NCBI GenBank assembly: GCA_030374765.1
Contig: JARGXX010000105.1
Span: 248,001-312,000, forward strand
Direction: 5' to 3'
From: Agarophyton chilense
Lineage: Eukaryota > Rhodophyta > Florideophyceae > Gracilariales > Gracilariaceae
DNA length: 64,000 nucleotides
The position numbers and the translations under genes were made by a program. The notes beneath the pieces were generated by a model, which was not told the origin of the DNA, did no database searches, and saw only the letters and a program-made list of their open reading frames with translations. This document shows positions 39,816 to 53,780 of the stretch, piece by piece (within the stretch, counting starts at the first letter, position 1; each line of letters begins with the position of its first letter).

Positions 39816-42800
39816 TCTGGTACCGCATCCAAGGTTCGACTCTGTTCGTGTTGTTGTTGTTCTAGGTGCTACGATGTCAGAGAAGATGGTGTTCGATGGT
39901 GCGATTGGGAGTGACGTCAACCACTTCCTGTTCTACTTCGAGAACGTCGCGGAGAAGGATCTTGAGGGGGAGGCCAAGGCCCGGGCGCTAATCAGCTACA
40001 TGCGCGGGCGAGCCTTCTCATTCTACTACCGCAAATTCATGGCTGGAGGGACGCTCACGAAAGCGGCCGGCGACTACGAGACTGTCGCCAAGGCCCTTCG
40101 TGAGGAGTTTGGTCGGAAGCTAGAGCCACAGGTTGTCGTGGAGCGTGCGATCAACATGGCCATTGATAAGGGTGAAGACATGACGAGATTCATCGAGAAG
40201 ACCGAGCTGGCGTACGACGACGCCGGGTTCACGACGGAGCAGAAGTTCGTGTTCTTGACGCGCGCTGCTGTGCGCGAGGTCAACGTCAAGCAGTTCGTGG
40301 TTATGCACAACCCGAAGGACTTCAATCAGTTGAAGTTCGTGTTGTCTGAGTACGCAGCGTCGATGAAGCGCTTCGACTTCGACGATGGTGCTTCTTCAAG
40401 GGTTCATCCGAAGCAGGATGTGCGCTTCGGAGTTGACCGGGTGTTGCGAGGAGAGGTGTCCCGTCTTCAGAAAGCTGAAACGGATCACAAGTTGGATGCC
40501 ATCACTCGGCAGATGTCGGAGATGGCGTTGATGATGAAGAGAGGGAGCAATGGCGGTTTACCTCATCATCATAAGAAGCAGTGTAGATACTGCGGCAAGG
40601 ACGGTCATGATGAACATGATTGTTACAAGAAGGTCAGGGACGCATTGATGTGCACTCACTGCGGAAGACACGGTCACGAAGAGGCAGACTGCTGGGCGAA
40701 GCAGCGCGGAGCACCCTCCGGAAACGGAGCGGGTCGAAACCCTGCTGAGCCTTCGCAAAACGTCCAAGTGATCGTCGAGAAGTCCGAGTTTGAGTCAGAT
40801 GTTGAAGTGGCCGAAGAAGAGGGGCGTGTGGCCGCTATCCGTCGCGGACGTGATGGTGAGCCCCTTCCGAAGCAAGTTGATCTGAGGGATGGACAAGGAC
40901 AGGAGCGCATGAGCATAAGGAATCTCACGCGCTGCCCAGGGACGACCAGACCAAAAGGAAGGAGAAGAAGAAGGCTGCACCCCGCAGGAAGGCTGGGAAG
41001 GCCTCCGTAATAAAGACTCTTACCGCTCGCGTGGAAGAGTACGACGTGGTGTCGAAGATCGCTCAGGCCAACGCAGGGATCTCAATTGGACAACTCCTTC
41101 GCGGTGATATCCGTGAGGCGGGAGCAAAAGCCAAGAAGATCTTTGGTCGCCAGATGGTCAATGGAGTCGTCGCAGCTGCTGATGAAGCTTATGAGCCGTA
41201 CCACTCCCACTCGGAGGAGGTTGAGGACGATAAGCGACTGAAGCTCGTCGAAGCCCGCGTCTATGGATCTAGTGTCCGCGTGTTGTTTGACTCTGGCGCC
41301 GTGCCGAACGTCATGTCTGATCGCCTGAAAGAAAAGCTGAACCTTCCGGTGAAAGAAACCAGGCGCCGCGTCACGCTCGCAGATGGGAAAGAGGCCAACG
41401 TCGTCGGTGAACTGAAGGAAGTCCCGATCAAGTTCGGAGTTGTTTCGACCCGGCTGGACTTTCTCGTCGTTGAGAAGTCGCCCTTCGACATGATCATCGG
41501 TCGTCCATCGATGAGGCGGATGAGGACGAAGCTGGACTTCGAGCATGACACCTTGACGTTGACCCATGGCGGGAACGAAGTGAAGCTGCCCATGGAGAGT
41601 GAAGGCGTCGAAGAGCTGGGTTTCCTGAGCAACGAGTTCACTTCTGACGACGACATAGACTGGGCGGAAGGTGACGATGACAGTGATTCGTCAGCCACTG
41701 AACCTGACGGTCTGGTGCTGTGTCTCAATGAAGAGACAGGCGAGACCCGCCAGCTTGCTGAGACCGAGGAAGAGGCTGTGCAGAATGCCGTATCCCATCT
41801 CGACGAGCAGGATCAGACCGCTGTCCGGAGCGCTTTGTTCAATGGAGGATCTATTGTCGCCCGGAGTCTGGAGGAGCTGACGCAGTCGAAGGTTCCGTAT
41901 CGCCACTCGTTCGAGCTCTCGACTGACAAGCCGATCTATTGTCCGACGAGGAGGCTGCCAGCCAAACACAACGACATCGTCAAGAATGAAATTGACAGGA
42001 TGCTGAAGGCGGGGATTATCCAACATTCGAAGTCCCCGTGGGCTTCGCCGGTGGTCATCGTGACCAAGAGAGACGGCGAGCCACGCTTCTGCATCAACTT
42101 CCGCACGTTGAACAAGGTCATGAAAGCCGACCGCTACCCTGTCCCAAACATAGAGGAATTGTTGGAAGACATGGGCGGGTGTAAGGTTTTCAGCAAGCTT
42201 GACATGTTCTCCGGGTACTGGCAGTTGATGTTGGCCGAAGAGATGCGAGAGAAGACAGCCTTCAGGTGCAAGTACGGTTCGTTCGAGTTCGTCGTGATGC
42301 CATTTGGGCTGATGAATGCCCCGGCCACGTTCCAAAGGATGGCGAACGAACTGTTCGAAGACATGCCCTTCGTGTCGGTCTACGTCGACGACGTAGTCAT
42401 CAAGTCGAAGACGATGCGCGCACATATGCTCCACTTGGCGGAGGTATGCGAAAGGCTCCGCCAGAACAACTTGAAGCTGAAGTTAAGCAAGTGCTACTTC
42501 GCTGTGCCCAACGTGGAGGTGCTCGGCCACATCGTCAACGAAGACGGTGTCCACACTGATCCAGAGAAGGTGAAGCAGATTGTCGAAGCCCAGGCGCCAA
42601 AGAGTCGCAAAGCGCTGAGGTCCTTCCTTGGCCTTGCCTCCTTCTACCGTCGCTTCATCAAGAACTTCTCGAAGATCGCAGCCCCCTTGCACGAGTTGAC
42701 CGCGACCAATGTGACCTTCAAGTGGAACGACGACGCAGAGATGTCGTTCCAGAGGCTGAAGGAGGTGATGACCTCTCCCCCGGTTTTGTGCTTCCCAGAC

Positions 42801-45800
42801 CTTGAGAAGGTCTTCGAGGTTCACACTGATGCTTCGCTTCATGCTCTTGGTGCAGTGCTGTCGCAGAAGGACGGAGAGGGCAAGCTGTATCCAATCCACT
42901 ACGCCAGCCGAGTGCTGAGCGACACGGAGCGTCGATACAGTACCTTCGAGAGAGAAGCCTTGGCAGTCGTGTTCGCGTTGAAGAAGTTCAGACACTTCTT
43001 GCTCAACGGGCCCTTCGTTGTCCATAGCGATCACCAAGCGCTTCGGAACGCCTTCACGAAGAAGGACGTTCACGGCAGGTTGTCGCGCTGGTTGAACCTC
43101 ATGGCGGAGTATAAATTTGAGATTCGCCATGTCGCTGGGAACGCCAACGCAGTTGCTGACTTCCTCTCGAGGCCGAAGTATGGAGCCGACGCATATGGGG
43201 ATGATGACGACGATGACGCTGAAGTTGAAGCCGAGCCGAGGATCGAGGACTTCTTCGAGACGGAGGCCGTGACGGAGATCTGCGCGGTTCTCGGAGAAGA
43301 ACCGACGGGAGGATACGAGCCGACTCTTGAAGCTGTGAGGCAGTACTTGATCAGCTTCAATGGAGTCTCCGTCCCAGTCCGTATCCGCAGGCAGGCCTAG
43401 TCGTACGTCGCCGTGCAAGACATCCTCTTGAAGCAAACGAAGAACGGGCTGAAGGTTGTTCCCAGGCTGGATGAGCGGACCGATGTCATCAAGGCCATGC
43501 ACGACGACCACGGCCACTAGGCGAAGAAGTCAACGACGGACTTCGTCCAGCAGAGGTTCTGGTGGCCGGGGATGAGTCGACATGTGGGTGACTTCGTCGC
43601 GTCCTGTGCTTGTCGAGTGGCTGGACCGGTGAGCGTGTACCGCAGCACGATGAAGCAACCAGTGTCAGGGTTGTTTGACACATGGTGCATCGACTTCGCA
43701 GGCCCACTGCCGCGCACGTGCTGTGGGAACAAGTACTTCTGCGTCGCAGTCGAACACTTGACCGGATGGCCGGTGGCAATGCCCACCAGAGACCAGACGA
43801 CGGAGGCAGCGCTCCACATCTTCGAAAGCGAGATCGTCGACGTGTTCGGGGTACCGAGGTGCGTGGTGTCCGACAACGGTCCGGCGTTCAAGTCAGCCGG
43901 ATGGAAGAAGGGACTGAGGAAGGCTGGGTCGCAGTGGAAGCCGATCGCGACGTACATGCCTCAGGCCAATGGCCGCGCGGAGAGGATGGTACAGACCGTG
44001 AAGCACGCCTTGTGCCGGATGCTTGTGGTGCAGGGTGGACATTGGGACGAGAAGCTGTCGGTTGTGCTGAACTCCTATCGCATGCGCAAGTCGGGGAAGG
44101 ACAACAGGTCTCCGTTCTTTCTCATGTTCGGTGTCGACGGCAGGAGCCAGCCGGAAGCAAGGGCAACTAGGGCTCTTGGCCTTGATGCGAGTGGCGAGCC
44201 GACCTTGTCAGCAGGCACGAGAGACGTGCAGCTGCTTGCTCTTCAGGGCCCACGGGCCTCGCGGATTGTTGAGAGGGGAGACCGTCCGGTCGTGCAGCAG
44301 TTCAGTGTCGACCAGGCCGTGATGATGTTGAAGCCGAGGTACGAGACCTTGTCCGCCATGACACCCAAGTGGATGGGACCGCTCTGGGTTGTGAAGACCC
44401 AGCATCCCCGCTACTGGCTGCGGGATGCCAGGGACAAGCGGTCCAGGAATGGTGTGCACGTGCGCAGGCTGAAGGCCTATCGCGAACGTGACGCCTCCCC
44501 GCTGCAGTGACGAGCAAGCTTTGCTCGCAGGGTTGGGCCGACGTATGAGATGTCGTCGGCCCAGAAGCCCCGCCAGGGATACGCGACGCCGTGGTGGTGA
44601 GCTTGGACTTGTGCTTGTCGCTTAGGAGCTTCGTCTTGGTCTTGATCAAGATGAAGAAGACAAAGACCGGGTTACAGATCCGGGAGAGGTATAGTGGACT
44701 ACGTCTGCTTTGTCCGCACCGCGCTCGTCGCCATGCGGCGACGGGGGTACGTCCGGGAGAGACGCAGAGTACGACACCTGCTTTGGATCTGAACCGCTGG
44801 TCGCTGTCACCCTTGGATACTCGAGGCTGAGGCTGATGGCTGAAGCCTTATGTAACTCGAAGTTGACGTTGGTTGGAGATGAACGATGAGCGCACGCACG
44901 CGAGATGACAGGACGGAGCGCGCGGTTGACATCATGACGAGCAAGATGCGTGGCCGGTGAGATGCGCCGAGGCGCCTCGTGCGTCCGAGTTGCCGCCCTC
45001 CCGTGTCGAGTGAGACATGAACGTCACGAGCGAGCGCGTTGGAGATGAAGGAGAAGGGTGTCTTGCGCAGCGCGCGGTTGCTCCATCGACCGTGGGGGTA
45101 GCATCGCCCGCGCGGGGCACACCGACATTAACGAAGGTGGTCCGGCGAAGGCGACACGCGCGCAACTGTCGACGGAACAACAGCGCGCGACTTGGAAGCG
45201 AATGCGACGCGAGGCCATCCCGGCGAGGATTGCATGCGCGCGAATGCGAGGCCTTCTCGGCCAACGTTGATGGCATGGACGATCCGCCAGGCAAGGAGAA
45301 CGCAATGCCGGCGCGCACGGGATGGTTGACGATGATGCGACGACGGCGCGTGCGCTGCAAGGCGCGAACCGGGGTTGCAAGCGTTGCGAACCGCTCGGAG
45401 TGCGCGCGCGAACGGATGAGGGCGCCGGGGTTGCAACATGCGAACCGCTCGGCGAGAGTGTGGCGTGATGATAGCGTGCGTGGTCCGGGTTTGTGACTGT
45501 TGCGGTTGAGCGCGGCTCGCATGCGTTGGCGGATGATGAGAGTGATGTTCTGCTGTGCGCGCGGAGCCCCGACAGTTATGTGCACTGTCAGCGAGACCCG
45601 CGGCGCCAGGTGGCAATTTGTGCATTTCGGGATTTTAAGTGAAGTTTCAACTATCAAGGTTCTACACGTGGCAAAAGGTATAATTTTACAGCAGGACGAG
45701 CCCGACGCACAAGTGCATCTGAAAAGTGGACCCGATGCACCTGTGCCTACGGGGAGGTCAATCCCCGATGGCCCCGAAGGACCGCCCCGGAGGAGCTAAA

Positions 45801-45968
45801 CCGGTAACGGGAACCGAAGTCCACGCGCACAGGGGGCCAACCGTGCACCCGGAGAAGATTTTGACCTGGCAGATGGATGGCGCACGGGGTATTTATACTA
45901 GACCCCGAACCGCCTCCGCCGGCGACGACGACGGCGGCGTGGGCGCGCCGATTGGTGATTGGGCCGGA
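39816..45968 (+). mobile_element. Internal region of Gypsy copy 2
   Basis: The parts match copy 1 at an offset of 6,343: gag at 39874-41010, protease-RT-RNase H at about 41030-43400, integrase at about 43540-44510, hairpins at 44511-44563 and the non-coding 3' region to 45968. It differs from copies 1 and 3 at a small number of sites. Confidence 0.95.
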
Positions 45969-46158
45969 TGTCGTGGCCACATATGCCACGTGTTTAGGGT
46001 TACACCGTCGTCGCCACTGCCGACCGCTGCGTCACCCGGTTCGATTCCGAGGTGCGCGGGTCTTGGCGCTGCGCACGGTGCACTAATAATGACCCATTCG
46101 GGGTCCGCCCTAAAGAAAATGAGGTAGCATCGCCTTCCCGACATTTCTAGCCCTCACA
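45969..46158 (+). repeat. LTR 3 of the Gypsy array (shared)
   Basis: This is a 190-bp LTR, identical by eye to the others, shared by copies 2 and 3. Confidence 0.95.
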
Positions 46159-49100
46159 TCTGGTACCGCATCCAAGGTTCGACTCTGTTCGTGTTGTTGT
46201 TGTTCTAGGTGCTACGATGTCAGAGAAGATGGTGTTCGATGGTGCGATTGGGAGTGACGTCAACCACTTCCTGTTCTACTTCGAGAACGTCGCGGAGAAG
46301 GATCTTGAGGGGGAGGCCAAGGCCCGGGCGCTAATCAGCTACATGCGCGGGCGAGCCTTCTCATTCTACTACCGCAAATTCATGGCTGGAGGGACGCTCA
46401 CGAAAGCGGCCGGCGACTACGAGACTGTCGCCAAGGCCCTTCGTGAGGAGTTTGGTCGGAAGCTAGAGCCACAGGTTGTCGTGGAGCGTGCGATCAACAT
46501 GGCCATTGATAAGGGTGAAGACATGACGAGATTCATCGAGAAGACCGAGCTGGCGTACGACGACGCCGGGTTCACGACGGAGCAGAAGTTCGTGTTCTTG
46601 ACGCGCGCTGCTGTGCGCGAGGTCAACGTCAAGCAGTTCGTGGTTATGCACAACCCGAAGGACTTCAATCAGTTGAAGTTCGTGTTGTCTGAGTACGCAG
46701 CGTCGATGAAGCGCTTCGACTTCGACGATGGTGCTTCTTCAAGGGTTCATCCGAAGCAGGATGTGCGCTTCGGAGTTGACCGGGTGTTGCGAGGAGAGGT
46801 GTCCCGTCTTCAGAAAGCTGAAACGGATCACAAGTTGGATGCCATCACTCGGCAGATGTCGGAGATGGCGTTGATGATGAAGAGAGGGAGCACTGGCGGT
46901 TTACCTCATCATCATAAGAAGCAGTGTAGATACTGCGGCAAGGACGGTCATGATGAACATGATTGTTACAAGAAGGTCAGGGACGCATTGATGTGCACTC
47001 ACTGCGGAAGACACGGTCACGAAGAGGCAGACTGCTGGGCGAAGCAGCGCGGAGCACCCTCCGGAAACGGAGCGGGTCGAAACCCTGCTGAGCCTTCGCA
47101 AAACGTCCAAGTGATCGTCGAGAAGTCCGAGTTTGAGTCAGATGTTGAAGTGGCCGAAGAAGAGGGGCGTGTGGCCGCTATCCGTCGCGGACGTGATGGT
47201 GAGCCCCTTCCGAAGCAAGTTGATCTGAGGGATGGACAAGGACAGGAGCGCATGAGCATAAGGAATCTCACGCGCTGCCCAGGGACGACCAGACCAAAAG
47301 GAAGGAGAAGAAGAAGGCTGCACCCCGCAGGAAGGCTGGGAAGGCCTCCGTAATAAAGACTCTTACCGCTCGCGTGGAAGAGTACGACGTGGTGTCGAAG
47401 ATCGCTCAGGCCAACGCAGGGATCTCAATTGGACAACTCCTTCGCGGTGATATCCGTGAGGCGGGAGCAAAAGCCAAGAAGATCTTTGGTCGCCAGATGG
47501 TCAATGGAGTCGTCGCAGCTGCTGATGAAGCTTATGAGCCGTACCACTCCCACTCGGAGGAGGTTGAGGACGATAAGCGACTGAAGCTCGTCGAAGCCCG
47601 CGTCTATGGATCTAGTGTCCGCGTGTTGTTTGACTCTGGCGCCGTGCCGAACGTCATGTCTGATCGCCTGAAAGAAAAGCTGAACCTTCCGGTGAAAGAA
47701 ACCAGGCGCCGCGTCACGCTCGCAGATGGGAAAGAGGCCAACGTCGTCGGTGAACTGAAGGAAGTCCCGATCAAGTTCGGAGTTGTTTCGACCCGGCTGG
47801 ACTTTCTCGTCGTTGAGAAGTCGCCCTTCGACATGATCATCGGTCGTCCATCGATGAGGCGGATGAGGACGAAGCTGGACTTCGAGCATGACACCTTGAC
47901 GTTGACCCATGGCGGGAACGAAGTGAAGCTGCCCATGGAGAGTGAAGGCGTCGAAGAGCTGGGTTTCCTGAGCAACGAGTTCACTTCTGACGACGACATA
48001 GACTGGGCGGAAGGTGACGATGACAGTGATTCGTCAGCCACTGAACCTGACGGTCTGGTGCTGTGTCTCAATGAAGAGACAGGCGAGACCCGCCAGCTTG
48101 CTGAGACCGAGGAAGAGGCTGTGCAGAATGCCGTATCCCATCTCGACGAGCAGGATCAGACCGCTGTCCGGAGCGCTTTGTTCAATGGAGGATCTATTGT
48201 CGCCCGGAGTCTGGAGGAGCTGACGCAGTCGAAGGTTCCGTATCGCCACTCGTTCGAGCTCTCGACTGACAAGCCGATCTATTTTCCGACGAGGAGGCTG
48301 CCAGCCAAACACAACGACATCGTCAAGAATGAAATTGACAGGATGCTGAAGGCGGGGATTATCCAACATTCGAAGTCCCCGTGGACTTCGCCGGTGGTCA
48401 TCGTGACCAAGAGAGACGGCGAGCCACGCTTCTGCATCAACTTCCGCACGTTGAACAAGGTCATGAAAGCCGACCGCTACCCTGTCCCAAACATAGAGGA
48501 ATTGTTGGAAGACATGGGCGGGTGTAAGGTTTTCAGCAAGCTTGACATGTTCTCCGGGTACTGGCAGTTGATGTTGGCCGAAGAGATGCGAGAGAAGACA
48601 GCCTTCAGGTGCAAGTACGGTTCGTTCGAGTTCGTCGTGATGCCATTTGGGCTGATGAATGCCCCGGTCACGTTCCAAAGGATGGCGAACGAACTGTTCG
48701 AAGACATGCCCTTCGTGTCGGTCTACGTCGACGACGTAGTCATCAAGTCGAAGACGATGCGCGCACATATGCTCCACTTGGCGGAGGTATGCGAAAGGCT
48801 CCGCCAGAACAACTTGAAGCTGAAGTTAAGCAAGTGCTACTTCGCTGTGCCCAACGTGGAGGTGCTCGGCCACATCGTCAACGAAGACGGTGTCCACACT
48901 GATCCAGAGAAGGTGAAGCAGATTGTCGAAGCCCAGGCGCCAAAGAGTCGCAAAGCGCTGAGGTCCTTCCTTGGCCTTGCCTCCTTCTACCGTCGCTTCA
49001 TCAAGAACTTCTCGAAGATCGCAGCCCCCTTGCACGAGTTGACCGCGACCAATGTGACCTTCAAGTGGAACGACGACGCAGAGATGTCGTTCCAGAAGCT

Positions 49101-52100
49101 GAAGGAGGTGATGACCTCTCCCCCGGTTTTGTGCTTCCCAGACCTTGAGAAGGTCTTCGAGGTTCACACTGATGCTTCGCTTCATGCTCTTGGTGCAGTG
49201 CTGTCGCAGAAGGACGGAGAGGGCAAGCTGTATCCAATCCACTACGCCAGCCGAGTGCTGAGCGACACGGAGCGTCGATACAGTACCTTCGAGAGAGAAG
49301 CCTTGGCAGTCGTGTTCGCGTTGAAGAAGTTCAGACACTTCTTGCTCAACGGGCCCTTCGTTGTCCATAGCGATCACCAAGCGCTTCGGAACGCCTTCAC
49401 GAAGAAGGACGTTCACGGCAGGTTGTCGCGCTGGTTGAACCTCATGGCGGAGTATGAATTTGAGATTCGCCATGTCGCTGGGAACGCCAACGCAGTTGCT
49501 GACTTCCTCTCGAGGCCGAAGTATGGAGCCGACGCATATGGGGATGATGACGACGATGACGCTGAAGTTGAAGCCGAGCCGAGGATCGAGGACTTCTTCG
49601 AGACGGAGGCCGTGACGGAGATCTGCGCGGTTCTCGGAGAAGGACCGACGGGAGGATACGAGCCGACTCTTGAAGCTGTGAGGCAGTACTTGATCAGCTT
49701 CAATGGAGTCTCCGTCCCAGTCCGTATCCGCAGGCAGGCCTAGTCGTACGTCGCCGTGCAAGACATCCTCTTGAAGCAAACGAAGAACGGGCTGAAGGTT
49801 GTTCCCAGGCTGGATGAGCGGACCGATGTCATCAAGGCCATGCACGACGACCACGGCCACTAGGCGAAGAAGTCAACGACGGACTTCGTCCAGCAGAGGT
49901 TCTGGTGGCCGGGGATGAGTCGACATGTGGGTGACTTCGTCGCGTCCTGTGCTTGTCGAGTGGCTGGACCGGTGAGCGTGTACCGCAGCACGATGAAGCA
50001 ACCAGTGTCAGGGTTGTTTGACACATGGTCCATCGACTTCGCAGGCCCACTGCCGCGCACGTGCTGTGGGAACAAGTACTTCTGCGTCGCAGTCGAACAC
50101 TTGACCGGATGGCCGGTGGCAATGCCCACCAGAGACCAGACGACGGAGGCAGCGCTCCACATCTTCGAAAGCGAGATCGTCGACGTGTTCGGGGTACCGA
50201 GGTGCGTGGTGTCCGACAACGGTCCGGCGTTCAAGTCAGCCGGATGGAAGAAGGGACTGAGGAAGGCTGGGTCGCAGTGGAAGCCGATCGCGACGTACAT
50301 GCCTCAGGCCAATGGCCGCGCGGAGAGGATGGTACAGACCGTGAAGCACGCCTTGTGCCGGATGCTTGTGGTGCAGGGTGGACATTGGGACGAGAAGCTG
50401 TCGGTTGTGCTGAACTCCTATCGCATGCGCAAGTCGGGGAAGGACAACAGGTCTCCGTTCTTTCTCATGTTCGGTGTCGACGGCAGGAGCCAGCCGGAAG
50501 CAAGGGCAACTAGGGCTCTTGGCCTTGATGCGAGTGGCGAGCCGACCTTGTCAGCAGGCACGAGAGACGTGCAGCTGCTTGCTCTTCAGGGCCCACGGGC
50601 CTCGCGGATTGTTGAGAGGGGAGACCGTCCGGTCGTGCAGCAGTTCAGTGTCGACCAGGCCGTGATGATGTTGAAGCCGAGGTACGAGACCTTGTCCGCC
50701 ATGACACCCAAGTGGATGGGACCGCTCTGGGTTGTGAAGACCCAGCATCCCCGCTACTGGCTGCGGGATGCCAGGGACAAGCGGTCCAGGAATGGTGTGC
50801 ACGTGCGCAGGCTGAAGGCCTATCGCGAACGTGACGCCTCCCCGCTGCAGTGACGAGCAAGCTTTGCTCGCAGGGTTGGGCCGACGTATGAGATGTCGTC
50901 GGCCCCGACGCCCCGCCAGGGATACGCGACGCCGTGGTGGTGAGCTTGGACTTGTGCTTGTCGCTTGGGAGCTTCGTCTTGGTCTTGATCAAGATGAAGA
51001 AGACAAAGACCGGGTTACAGATCCGGGAGAGGTATAGTGGACTACGTCTGCTTTGTCCGCACCGCGCTCGTCGCCATGCGGCGACGGGGGTACGTCCGGG
51101 AGAGACGCAGAGTACGACACCTGCTTTGGATCTGAACCGCTGGTCGCTGTCACCCTTGGATACTCGAGGCTGAGGCTGATGGCTGAAGCCTTATGTAACT
51201 CGAAGTTGACGTTGGTTGGAGATGAACGATGAGCGCACGCACGCGAGATGACAGGACGGAGCGCGCGGTTGACATCATGACGAGCAAGATGCGTGGCCGG
51301 TGAGATGCGCCGAGGCGCCTCGTGCGTCCGAGTTGCCGCCCTCCCGTGTCGAGTGAGACATGAACGTCACGAGCGAGCGCGTTGGAGATGAAGGAGAAGG
51401 GTGTCTTGCGCAGCGCGCGGTTGCTCCATCGACCGTGGGGGTAGCATCGCCCGCGCGGGGCACACCGACATTAACGAAGGTGGTCCGGCGAAGGCGACAC
51501 GCGCGCAACTGTCGACGGAACAACAGCGCGCGACTTGGAAGCGAATGCGACGCGAGGCCATCCCGGCGAGGATTGCATGCGCGCGAATGCGAGGCCTTCT
51601 CGGCCAACGTTGATGGCATGGACGATCCGCCAGGCAAGGAGAACGCAATGCCGGCGCGCACGGGATGGTTGACGATGATGCGACGACGGCGCGTGCGCTG
51701 CAAGGCGCGAACCGGGGTTGCAAGCGTTGCGAACCGCTCGGAGTGCGCGCGCGAACGGATGAGGGCGCCGGGGTTGCAACATGCGAACCGCTCGGCGAGA
51801 GTGTGGCGTGATGATAGCGTGCGTGGTCCGGGTTTGTGACTGTTGCGGTTGAGCGCGGCTCGCATGCGTTGGCGGATGATGAGAGTGATGGTCTGCTGTG
51901 CGCGCGGAGCCCCGACAGTTATGTGCACTGTCAGCGAGACCCGCGGCGCCAGGTGGCAATTTGTGCATTTCGGGATTTTAAGTGAAGTTTCAACTATCAA
52001 GGTTCTACACGTGGCAAAAGGTATAATTTTACAGCAGGACGAGCCCGACGCACAAGTGCATCTGAAAAGTGGACCCGATGCACCTGTGCCTACGGGGAGG

Positions 52101-52311
52101 TCAATCCCCGACGGCCCCGAAGGACCGCCCCGGAGGAGCTAAACCGGTAACGGGAACCGAAGTCCACGCGCACAAGGGGCCAACCGTGCACCCGGAGAAG
52201 ATTTTGACCTGGCAGATGGATGGCGCACGGGGTATTTATACTAGACCCCGAACCGCCTCCGCCGGCGACGACGACGGCGGCGTGGGCGCGCCGATTGGTG
52301 ATTGGGCCGGA
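46159..52311 (+). mobile_element. Internal region of Gypsy copy 3
   Basis: The parts match copy 1 at an offset of 12,686: gag at 46217-47353, protease-RT-RNase H at about 47370-49740, integrase at about 49880-50853, hairpins at about 50854-50906 and the non-coding 3' region to 52311. Near the 3' end it carries a few private differences. Confidence 0.95.
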
Positions 52312-52501
52312 TGTCGTGGCCACATATGCCACGTGTTTAGGGTTACACCGTCGTCGCCACTGCCGACCGCTGCGTCACCCGGTTCGATTCCGAGGTGCGC
52401 GGGTCTTGGCGCTGCGCACGGTGCACTAATAATGACCCATTCGGGGTCCGCCCTAAAGAAAATGAGGTAGCATCGCCTTCCCGACATTTCTAGCCCTCAC
52501 A
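52312..52501 (+). repeat. LTR 4, right end of the Gypsy array
   Basis: This is a 190-bp LTR identical by eye to LTR 1. It is followed by gtatc (52502-52506), which matches the five bases before LTR 1. Confidence 0.95.
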
Positions 52502-52506
52502 GTATC

Positions 52507-53780
52507 TACAGATAACGCGTCTGAATCTGTCTTGCTCTTTCAACGGGGTGAAGATCCAAATCGAGCTTACACTATCTACTCTCTATAAGACCACTGGTCT
52601 CATACGAGGTCCAACTGCGAATTCTTGTGCTGATTTTTAGTTCTTTTGACCCGATTTTTTTTCGTGTTTTGATCTCGAAACAGTAGAGACTTTGTATCAT
52701 CCTTTCAAAAAAATCTACGCTTCACCGAAATTTTTCTACGTGAAAGAAGAAAACTAGGAGCATCTCTCTCGTACAATAGAAAACGGAATCTATTCCAATT
52801 TCGTCTTAATCCAGAGCCTGCGTAAAGATTATTATTTCCGGAGACATGACGAAAATTTGACGCCTCTTCGTTTGGTCGACCAAAACTTTACTCCACCTCC
52901 TCGTGATGTCGACTGGGCAGCGTAAGCTGGCTAACGGAGTAAGTCAGAGAGAGATTCCTGTTGGAAAGGAAAGTGATCAGGCCCCCGTAGATTAGTGATC
53001 CGTATTATGTTGGTGTGCTTTTTCAGAATTCTTCAGACTTAAATTAGTTTTCTGAGAATTTAAATTTTCGGTATTTCGAGTCCATGCGTTTCGGTATATC
53101 GGTGAAATTTATTTTTTTAAGGCTAGATTCGACGAAATGCAGAACTTAAGTGAACTCCCGTTAGGGTTGCTGTCCATTGAAATTTACTGGCGTTGCTTGT
53201 GTTAGATTCCGGAAACGGAATTTAGTAATATCTCTTCTTTATTGGGTGACCAGTGGTTTTTCCCACGTTCGAAAGTTTATCGTCAGTGCAATCATAGAGG
53301 TCGCGTGCATTTCTTATCTGGCTGGTGGTTCGGCGTGTTTTTTAATCGATTTTTATAAGGTTCGTTGAAGTTGCATATCGAATGTAACGGTTTTTTGCGA
53401 TATTGGTGTTTAATTTTTGAAGAGTTTTCAGAAAAACAGTTGTTCAAATTTCTATACCATGCGCTGTGCGTAATGACGCAAGGCGGGGGTGTTTAAAGCA
53501 CAAAGGTTTGTCCAGTAGTAATTGTGGGTAGTGTTGTCGAGGCACGAATCTCAGGGACCTGATGGATACGAGGCCCAGACCTAGTCCCACTTGTTTGGGG
53601 ATCGGGTGGCGGCTGGACCTGTTTATATGGCGTGCTAAGTCAGGAGTAGCCCTCTTAAAAGCGCAAGTCTGCACTACGGATAAAAGTAGTCCCTAGGACA
53701 GGTTCACCGTCCTTAGAGGTGATGGACCTGCTACAAATAAAAATTAAAACTGCAGGGCTCTCGGGCAGAAAATCAAGGGC
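52507..53780. other. AT-rich flank, original upstream region of the OAS-like gene
   Basis: The single target-site duplication implies that this sequence once joined directly to position 33277. The first 900 bases are AT-rich with long T and A runs and no recognisable gene. From about 53500 the base composition changes and a short direct-repeat-poor, LTR-like or leader-like sequence leads into the next block. Confidence 0.45.

Larger units (their letters stand above)
33278..52506 (+). mobile_element. Tandem array of three Ty3/Gypsy LTR elements sharing four LTRs
   Basis: The order is LTR-internal-LTR-internal-LTR-internal-LTR, with LTRs of 190 bp and internal regions of 6,153 bp; the period is exactly 6,343 bp. 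The LTRs start TGTCG and end CTCACA. The array as a whole is flanked by one 5-bp duplication, gtatc (33278-33282 and 52502-52506). All four LTRs look identical by eye and the internal regions differ at only a few sites, so the array is very young. Each internal region carries gag with two CCHC knuckles, then protease, RT, RNase H and integrase. The copies look almost whole, with about one or two breaks shared by all three. No envelope gene or chromodomain is seen. Confidence 0.96.

Noticed and set aside
52507-53500. Possible extension of the Gypsy array to the right
   Set aside because: LTR 4 ends with CA and is followed by the target-site duplication; the sequence beyond is unrelated and AT-rich.
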